Assembly: GCA_018969885.1 (NCBI GenBank)
Contig: JAGWXN010000011.1
Coordinates: forward strand, 1 to 30,645
Source of the DNA: Betaproteobacteria bacterium
GTDB taxonomy: Bacteria; Pseudomonadota; Gammaproteobacteria; Burkholderiales; Burkholderiaceae
DNA length: 30,645 nucleotides
Direction of reading: 5' to 3'
Shown: in pieces, positions 26,001 through 30,645 of the stretch
How the letters are laid out: every line of letters starts with the position of its first letter
Position numbering within the stretch: the stretch's first letter is position 1
Program-made: the position numbers and the translations under genes
Notes under the pieces: model-generated
Seen by the model: only the letters and a program-made list of their open reading frames with translations
What the model was told of the DNA's origin: nothing
The model's database searches: none

Positions 26001-26794
26001 CAGTGATCCGGATGCTGGTCGATCTGCAGATCGACCCAGTCGCGCATCGATTGCGCGCGCGCGGCCCAGCCTGCGCTCAACTCAGCAAGCGCATCCGCAT
26101 GCATGCGGGTAGCGTGTGCGATGCACTCGCTGAGCGACTTGCTGGGATGCGGCCAGGCCTGTTTTTCCGTGAGAAGACGCGACACATCGGCGAACATCGC
26201 ATCGGGAGTTCGATAGTGCGCGAGGAGGCCTTCAAGCGCGGGCCCTGCAAGCGGATAGCATTGCTGTCGCCAATAGTCCTGGACGGCTTCGCGCACTAGC
26301 GCCTGCTCGTCTGCGATCAGTGTTTCATCAAAAGGATGCCCGGTATCGAAGGCGAATTCGCCGAGCATGCGCTGGCACCAGGCATCGATGGTGAACACCG
26401 CCGATTCATCCATGGCCTCGGCTGCGGTCGCGAGCCGCCAGGCAGCCAGCGCTCGCGCATCCGGGTCGCGATAGCCCGCGAGGAGCTCCTGGAGAAAGGG
26501 GTCATGGGACGCGGGCTGCGCCAGGCCCCGGAAGCAGCGTGCCGCCTCAATCAGTCGGCTGCGGATCCGGTTTGATAACTCGCGGGTGGCTGCCCGGGTG
26601 AACGTCATGACCAGGATGTCGGCAGGCATCAGCGGTTTACCGAAGCCCGTGGGTTCCGGGCTGGTCTCGCCATGACCCAGGACCAGCCGCAGGTAGAGCG
26701 CCGCAATGGTCCAGGTCTTTCCGGTACCGGCACTCGCTTCGATCAGGCGGCTGCCAAAGAGCGGCAGGCGGTAAGCGTTCAGTGCCTGGGTCAT
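23090..26794 (-). CDS. recB: Exodeoxyribonuclease V beta subunit, 3'-5' helicase and nuclease (RecB)
   Basis: RecB carries the 3'-5' SF1A helicase and the only nuclease of the RecBCD complex, which processes double-strand breaks; 1234 residues. Walker A is ASAGTGKT (20-27), motif II is LIDEFQDTSPAQYRLFDAL, then LIGDPKQSIYQFRGADI (motif III), IVTVHKSKGLEYPVVCLPF (motif V) and LFYVAMTRARHAIWMG (motif VI). The C-terminal nuclease has YADLVFEHQG and VLDYKTN, with metal and catalytic residues near Asp1121, Asp1134 and Lys1136, so it looks active. The ATG at 26794 overlaps the recC stop (ATGA); an in-frame start 34 codons upstream lies within recC and is rejected. It overlaps recD the same way. Confidence 0.96.
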   Translation of the reverse strand: MTQALNAYRLPLFGSRLIEASAGTGKTWTIAALYLRLVLGHGETSPEPTGFGKPLMPADILVMTFTRAATRELSNRIRSRLIEAARCFRGLAQPASHDPFLQELLAGYRDPDARALAAWRLATAAEAMDESAVFTIDAWCQRMLGEFAFDTGHPFDETLIADEQALVREAVQDYWRQQCYPLAGPALEGLLAHYRTPDAMFADVSRLLTEKQAWPHPSKSLSECIAHATRMHADALAELSAGWAARAQSMRDWVDLQIDQHPDHWLPKAFRRADFRRWFEDISRWAQDPVGATLLKSDTARSRLSPVDLLSRRAPGAPPLELPGEFAALAQLLEAIDRLPKPHTAIRIHAAASVAGRLKALKTQSRTFGFSDIVERLAQALEGDHAGALRQAVLARYPVALIDEFQDTSPAQYRLFDALYRCADNDPQHALFLIGDPKQSIYQFRGADIHSYLRARAATAGRHYALDTNYRSTRALVDAVNSWFLRAEERCVSASDGWSGAFLFGSARSQPIPFQPAAARGRTESFVTAAGPAAAMTLEYDCTVRSRESSRRLFAERCAERIATWLNDSSAGFQDPDRGWTRLRSRHIAVLVRTGREAEAVRRELRRRNIASVYLSEGDSVFATEEARDLLRWLRAVAAPADLALVRAAFATRTAGLSLAELERLMVDDEAFDTQCDRLRQLRTVWAERGVLAMMRRSLHETGLPARWRPLADGERRLTNWLHLADLLQHASVELDGEQALIRWLASRIAEANDARTEEHLLRLESDDDLIQIVTVHKSKGLEYPVVCLPFASSAQSAGKRVASFVNRIDEAGERTLRLEPDADDRAHAELEQLREELRLFYVAMTRARHAIWMGFGLQKIGRNTRPATHQSAAGRLLGGEVERTPDDWFAQLEALARDAHTRFGTQIALEAVPAQSDCSRVSASLARPPLATRPAYAANFERHWSPASYSLLTRDLDDAAFSPAWVRDRAADEDDAAPAIGPHRPLRGDPAPWHRFPGGRASGDFIHGLLEWLDREGFALANRPALQAQLAARCERANRGDWREAVERWLGALFETRLPSLGARLTDLHERLPEMEFWMPAAHLQAGAVDALCRRHLLGGQPRPALATRQLNGMLMGYADLVFEHQGRFWVLDYKTNQVGRNASAYDRAALESEMARHRYDVQAALYLLALHRLLRSRLGEAYQPARQLGGAIYWFVRGIDGPVQGEYAMPANAEVLALLDALDRLLKAEVAP

Positions 26795-29700
26795 TCGTCG
26801 GCCCGTCCCGAGTGCGGTTCCGTCGCGCCCTCGACCTCGAGATGGGGCAGGGCCGTGACGTGGGTGCCGATCCAGCGGACCAGTTCGGCATAACACCCGT
26901 TGGCAAGGCTGGCGAACCGGCCGTCGGCTGTAAGCGCCTCGAAATCAGGGAACAATCGCGCAAGAACCGGATCTGCGACCTCACCGCGAACATGCTCGCT
27001 CCCCTCATAGACTGCGGCGGCGTCGTCCTCGCTTTGCGTATCGCAATATTCGATGGCGGTTTTGGCGGCGACCGGCAGGGGTTCGGCGCATGCCTCGCGA
27101 TATAGCGCGAGTAGTTCAAGCAGGCGCTCGCGCGCGTGATCAGGATCGGGCGGGCGGGCCCTGACCGTTGCATCGCGTCCCACGAGGACCAGCTGATCGG
27201 ACAGGCCTGCTGCGCCCAGCAGCAGGGCTTGCACCCAGGTCTCGATAAGACGATACGGCATGGGCCCGCGCTTGGCAGGGGTAGCGAGCAGCGTGTTCGC
27301 GCTCGCATGAAGTTGAATCGCCGGCTGCGTCACATCATTCGCAGAAAATCGGGGAGGCGTGAATGCTTCGATCAGGGTACCGCCCAGCTCGATTCGAAGC
27401 GGCAGTCGCTCAAGCGTATGCGGGTGCCGGTCGCGCTCTGCCATCCACGCGCGTACGGGCTGCGCGGCCAGCTCGGCCAGGGCCCTCCGGTGCGTAACGC
27501 CTGGTCCGCCCAAGGGAAGCCGGCCCTCACGCTCGAGTCGCAGGAGGCGTCCCTCGATCAGGCGCGCGGGATCGGTGGTCGGGCGGCCCTCCGCGGGCTC
27601 GCCGCGCAGCTCAGCGAGCACCCCTTGCGTGATCGAATCGAGCAGCTGGTAGGTGTCCAGGGAATCCAGCGTGAACGGTTCGTCGTCGGCCTGCCGGGGT
27701 TCGTCTTCGCTCAGAAAAATACCCAGGGTGGATTCGAAATAGGCGCGGGGCGGATTACGCAGGAGCCTGACGAGTGCGGGGGCGCTGAGCCGCAGCGGAG
27801 CAGGTGCGGGCGCTGGTGCCGGAGGCGGGGTCGGAATGGCGGCGGAAATCGTGGCGGAAATTGCGACCGGATCGCCTGAAGGGGCGGAATCCTCATCAAC
27901 AGCTGCGCGCCACTCATGCGCATGAGTGAAGAGCGCACTTCCCGCCTCGAAATACCGGCGACTGAATGGCTGCAGGGGGTGAGTGGTCGTTCGATCGTCC
28001 ACGGTCTGGGCGGACCAGCGCGCAATCAGATAATCGCGCAGTTGCGCGACCAGCACCGAGGGCGGCTGCTCGCTGTCGTCCCGGACGCTTCGTCCGCTCC
28101 AGCTCACATACAGCACGCGCCGGGCAGACAGAAGCGCCTCCAGCATCATCTGACGATCATCGTCGCGCCGGGCACGGTCGCCCGGCCGGCGCTGGCCCGC
28201 GAGTGCGATCAGATCGAAGTCGGGGCGTGCGGCGCGGCGCGGATAGTCACCATCATTCATACCGATGAGGCACACGACGTCGAACGGAATCGCGCGCATC
28301 GGGGTAAAGGTACAAAAGGTGACGCCCCGACCGCGGAAGGCTCGGCCGAGTGTGGGCGCATCAAGCGTAGTGAGCCAGGCCTCGCCCGCCACTGAAATCG
28401 GAATCGCCTCCTCGAAACCCGCGGCCTCGCAGTCGGCGCTCCAGCGCTCGAGGGCGGTTTCAAGCGCCTTCAGGATGCCACGGTCGGCCGGGCTGTCGGC
28501 ACGAACCAGATCGGTGAGCAGGCGCTGAAACCGGCTCGTCCAGCCCGCGGGGGGCATTGGGGTCGCACACGTGCGAAGCCAGTCACCGAGCACCTCCAGC
28601 AGACCCGCGAGGGCGCCTGCAAGCTCGGCCTCGAGCCCGCCGACCTCGTCAAAGGGTTCAATGCCGTCAAAGGGCTCACCGGATGCAGCGCGGGCCTCAC
28701 CCACTGCCCAGCCGAGCAGCATTCGCCGCAGGCCGAATGCGGCGGTGTTGACATCGCCCGCTTCACCCAGGCCGAGGAGGCTTCGCTGCTCGCGATCGAG
28801 ACCCCACCGGATACCCGCCTCCCGCATCCAGCGCATGAGCCGGGGAAGGCCGTCGGGCTCCACGCCAAAGCGCGCAGCGATCGCCGGCACTTCAAAGAGC
28901 GCGCAGAGTTCTGAGAGCGTGCAACGCTCATCGCGAATACGCAGCACCCACTGCAGGGCCACCAGAAGCGGGCTGCTGCCGCGTGCGGCGAGGTCGGCGA
29001 TATCAAAGGGAATGTGACGGCGATCGCTGTCGGCGTATTGCCCGAACACCGCGCGGATCGCGGGCGCAAAGCGGTTGATGTCGGGAACCATCACGATGAT
29101 GTCGCGGGGCCGAAGCGCCCGCGCGGCGGACGGCTCAGCGGGGGGTTCGGCCAGGAGCTCAAGCAGCTGGTCGTGCAGCACCTCAAGCTCGCGCACGGGT
29201 CCGTGAGCAATGTGAAACACGATCGATTGGTCGCACGCGGGAACCGGTGGGCGCGCCTTCCCGTCAAGGGGTTCCAGGTCGCGAATCTGCTGCTGCACCT
29301 GCGACAGGAGCGATGTGCCCGGCGGCTCCTCGTCGTCGAACAGGTCGATCCGATTGAGATCAAAGCGCGATTTCGCCTGCTCGGCATCATCAAATTCATC
29401 GAGCAGCCGCACGAAATCCCGCGACTGTCGCCCCCACGCTGCAAGCAGCGGGTTGCCATAGTGATGCATCTGATCGAACCTGACTTCCGCAAGGTCCTGG
29501 CCATCACGAAGCCGGTGACGGCGCCGCGCCGCGCGAAGAAGCTCGCGTCCCTCGAGGATGTCAGCCCAATGAAAGCGGCAGGGGTTGGGAACGGCGAGCA
29601 GCACCTGTGCATGTCGGGCAAGCGCAGCCAGTAGGCGAAGCGTGGGATAGGGGAGGCTGGACAGCCCGAACACCACCACCCGGCGCGGCAGCGCAGCCGT

Positions 29701-30375
29701 TCCGGCATCGCCGGGTGCGCGCCGGGTGAGCGCGTGAACGACCCGATCATGAACATGCGGCCGGATCAGTGCGCGCTCCTCAGGCGCGAGGTCGGCGAGC
29801 ACGCGCTGCCATACCAGCGCCTGCCAGCGCTGCTCGGGCCGCAGCCGCTCACGGTCGCCTCGCGCGGTGATGAGCACCTCCTCGCCTGCTGCCCAGCAAT
29901 CCAGCCAGTCCGGACGGTGGACCTGATACTGGTCGAACAGATCGGCGATCTGCAGCGCGAGCTGATGGCGGCGGCGCGGCTCGCCCTCACCCAGATAGTT
30001 GGTAAGCGGTGCAGTGATGGCCCCGGGGTCGGCGCGGCGGGCCAGGTCGGTCAGCACCCGCATCAGCCGCCAGGTCAGTGTGGCGCGGTCAAGCGGCGAC
30101 CGCTCGGGCACACTGTCCGCACCCAGCACCTGCCGGTAGAGCCGCCACTGGAATTGCCCCGGCAATTGCAGACCGAGGGCCGCACACACGCCGCGACGCT
30201 GTGCAAGCGCCATCTTCAGCCACTCCCCGGTGCCATTGCTCTGCACCAGAACGATCTCGGACTCGAGCGGCGCGAGCGGATAGCGGGTCATGAACTCGCC
30301 CACCGCATCGAGCAGCATCTCGATCCGGTTGCCGTGAAATGCCACAAAACCAGGACGGAGCGCGGGCGTGTGCAA
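26791..30375 (-). CDS. recC: Exodeoxyribonuclease V gamma subunit (RecC)
   Basis: RecC recognises Chi and holds RecB and RecD together; it is a helicase-like fold without active motifs. It is about 1194 residues from the chosen start (E. coli 1122). Family landmarks are FHGNRIEMLLDAV, SEIVLVQSNGTGEWLKMALA, LADLFDQYQVHRPDWLDCW (the I/L-ADLFDQY-xx-RP-W block), VVFGLSSLPYPTLRLLAALA, PNPCRFHWADI, FDIADLAAR-type and VVCLIGMNDGDYPRR. A Pro/Ala run interrupts the sequence around base 27830. Start choice: the frame is open to 30585, but that would overlap the divergent gene. TTG at 30375 leaves the short leader before PGF-x3-HGN that I recall in related proteins; GTG at 30345 is the main alternative, matching E. 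coli. Neither has a clear ribosome binding site. It is first in the recCBD operon. Confidence 0.93.
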   Translation of the reverse strand: MHTPALRPGFVAFHGNRIEMLLDAVGEFMTRYPLAPLESEIVLVQSNGTGEWLKMALAQRRGVCAALGLQLPGQFQWRLYRQVLGADSVPERSPLDRATLTWRLMRVLTDLARRADPGAITAPLTNYLGEGEPRRRHQLALQIADLFDQYQVHRPDWLDCWAAGEEVLITARGDRERLRPEQRWQALVWQRVLADLAPEERALIRPHVHDRVVHALTRRAPGDAGTAALPRRVVVFGLSSLPYPTLRLLAALARHAQVLLAVPNPCRFHWADILEGRELLRAARRRHRLRDGQDLAEVRFDQMHHYGNPLLAAWGRQSRDFVRLLDEFDDAEQAKSRFDLNRIDLFDDEEPPGTSLLSQVQQQIRDLEPLDGKARPPVPACDQSIVFHIAHGPVRELEVLHDQLLELLAEPPAEPSAARALRPRDIIVMVPDINRFAPAIRAVFGQYADSDRRHIPFDIADLAARGSSPLLVALQWVLRIRDERCTLSELCALFEVPAIAARFGVEPDGLPRLMRWMREAGIRWGLDREQRSLLGLGEAGDVNTAAFGLRRMLLGWAVGEARAASGEPFDGIEPFDEVGGLEAELAGALAGLLEVLGDWLRTCATPMPPAGWTSRFQRLLTDLVRADSPADRGILKALETALERWSADCEAAGFEEAIPISVAGEAWLTTLDAPTLGRAFRGRGVTFCTFTPMRAIPFDVVCLIGMNDGDYPRRAARPDFDLIALAGQRRPGDRARRDDDRQMMLEALLSARRVLYVSWSGRSVRDDSEQPPSVLVAQLRDYLIARWSAQTVDDRTTTHPLQPFSRRYFEAGSALFTHAHEWRAAVDEDSAPSGDPVAISATISAAIPTPPPAPAPAPAPLRLSAPALVRLLRNPPRAYFESTLGIFLSEDEPRQADDEPFTLDSLDTYQLLDSITQGVLAELRGEPAEGRPTTDPARLIEGRLLRLEREGRLPLGGPGVTHRRALAELAAQPVRAWMAERDRHPHTLERLPLRIELGGTLIEAFTPPRFSANDVTQPAIQLHASANTLLATPAKRGPMPYRLIETWVQALLLGAAGLSDQLVLVGRDATVRARPPDPDHARERLLELLALYREACAEPLPVAAKTAIEYCDTQSEDDAAAVYEGSEHVRGEVADPVLARLFPDFEALTADGRFASLANGCYAELVRWIGTHVTALPHLEVEGATEPHSGRADE

Positions 30376-30541
30376 GGTGTGCAGCAACTTTCGGAAAGTG
30401 CGTGGCGGGGCGCGGTGTGGTGCACTGTCCGGGCACAATCGGCCCGGGTCAGTCCCCGCACAATAAACCGATGAACCGTCCGTTATCAAACCTGTCGCGA
30501 ACCTGCCCCGGAGAACGCCTCCGGTCCGGGTCGTGCGTGTC
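30376..30541. promoter_or_regulatory. Divergent region between recC and a Rossmann-fold gene, with short palindromes
   Basis: This 166-base spacer must hold the promoters for recCBD (minus) and the partial gene at 30542 (plus). It contains three short inverted repeats: ACTTTC-G-GAAAGT at 30387-30399, just before the recC start; CCGGGC-N7-GCCCGG at 30429-30447; and CCGGAG-N5-CTCCGG at 30508-30524, ending 17 bases before the plus-strand ATG. An AT-richer patch lies at about 30461-30490. No LexA box was recognised. Which repeats are functional cannot be told from sequence. Confidence 0.4.
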
Positions 30542-30645
30542 ATGAACGCACGCCGGGTTCTGGTGCTCGGCGCAAGCGGAACCATCGGCCGGGCGGTGGT
30601 TCGAAGCCTCCTCGACCGCGGCCACGATGCAGTGTGCCTGGTGAG
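30542..30645 (+). CDS. NAD(P)-binding Rossmann-fold protein, 3'-partial (NmrA/epimerase-like)
   Basis: Only the first 34 codons lie in the window. They encode MNARRVLVLGASGTIGRAVV and then a helix and second strand ending HDAVCLV. The G-x-x-G-x-x-G nucleotide loop (GASGTIG) right after the first strand marks an atypical or extended short-chain dehydrogenase: NmrA-like, NAD-dependent epimerase or isoflavone-reductase-like. Similar N-termini also occur in divinyl chlorophyllide reductases, but nothing else in the window supports phototrophy. The ATG at 30542 is preceded by a GC-rich hairpin; a GTG at 30533 is an alternative start. It is divergent from recC. The function cannot be given. Confidence 0.75.
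   Translation, partial: MNARRVLVLGASGTIGRAVVRSLLDRGHDAVCLV

Noticed and set aside
27800..27880. Pro/Ala-rich repeat in recC as a tandem DNA repeat or a frameshift
   Set aside because: The reading frame stays open and family motifs continue on both sides, so it is a flexible linker with simple codon repetition, not a break.
30542..30645. The partial Rossmann-fold gene as bciA (divinyl chlorophyllide reductase), implying a phototroph
   Set aside because: Only 34 residues are visible and the glycine-rich loop is shared by many families; no other photosynthesis gene is in the window.
1..30645. CRISPR arrays, insertion sequences, phage genes, defence systems, tRNA or rRNA genes
   Set aside because: No regularly spaced repeats, transposase, integrase or toxin-antitoxin motifs and no tRNA-like clover-leaf were recognised on either strand. 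RecBCD is present but is a housekeeping repair complex here, with no accessory defence genes around it.

Overview
The window is high-GC, densely packed bacterial DNA. Three periplasmic receptors of the tripartite-tricarboxylate (TTT/Bug) type, a CaiB-type CoA transferase, a phthalate-type Rieske oxygenase and a long RecBCD of the betaproteobacterial kind suggest a Burkholderiales-like betaproteobacterium. That assignment is inferred from gene content, not from a marker gene. No rRNA, tRNA, CRISPR array, insertion sequence or phage gene was seen.

Layout. (1) 1-1440 (+): the 3' part of a CoA transferase whose reading frame runs in from outside the window. (2) 1449-4394 (-): a TRAP transporter, dctP-dctQ-dctM, with a strong stem-loop between dctP and dctQ. 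(3) 4507-8726 (-): a phosphonate-type ABC transporter, phnD-phnC-phnE-phnE, followed closely by a HAD phosphatase gene. (4) 8727-8998: a divergent control region. (5) 8999-11339 (+): a Rieske oxygenase followed by a Bug receptor. (6) 11329-15672 (-): a Bug receptor gene leading a complete LivGFHM-type ABC transporter set that has no LivK-type binding protein. (7) 15770-17887 (-): an HpcH/HpaI-family aldolase and glucarate dehydratase (gudD). (8) 17973-21012 (+), divergent from gudD: a Bug receptor with a possible Tat signal, a GlcG/HbpS-like protein, an exported metallo-beta-lactamase-fold hydrolase and a lipocalin-like protein. (9) 21015-30375 (-): recC-recB-recD, joined by ATGA overlaps. (10) 30542-30645 (+): the start of a Rossmann-fold NAD(P)-binding protein.

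The first 21 kb form an uptake and catabolism region for organic acids. Four kinds of binding-protein-dependent uptake components (TRAP, Phn-type ABC, HAAT-type ABC and three orphan TTT receptors) sit beside enzymes acting on acyl-CoAs, aromatic or related compounds, and aldarates. The clearest pathway is D-glucarate to 5-keto-4-deoxy-glucarate by GudD, then cleavage by the neighbouring class II aldolase to pyruvate plus tartronate semialdehyde. No transcription regulator and no TctA/TctB permease is encoded in the window, so control and some transport partners must lie elsewhere. The last 9 kb is a housekeeping recombination-repair operon.

The most notable points are the Bug receptor in place of LivK in a branched-chain-type ABC operon, the HAD phosphatase attached to the Phn-type transporter, and the bug-glcG-MBL-lipocalin cassette. 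No intergenic stretch exceeds 300 bases; the longest is 8727-8998.
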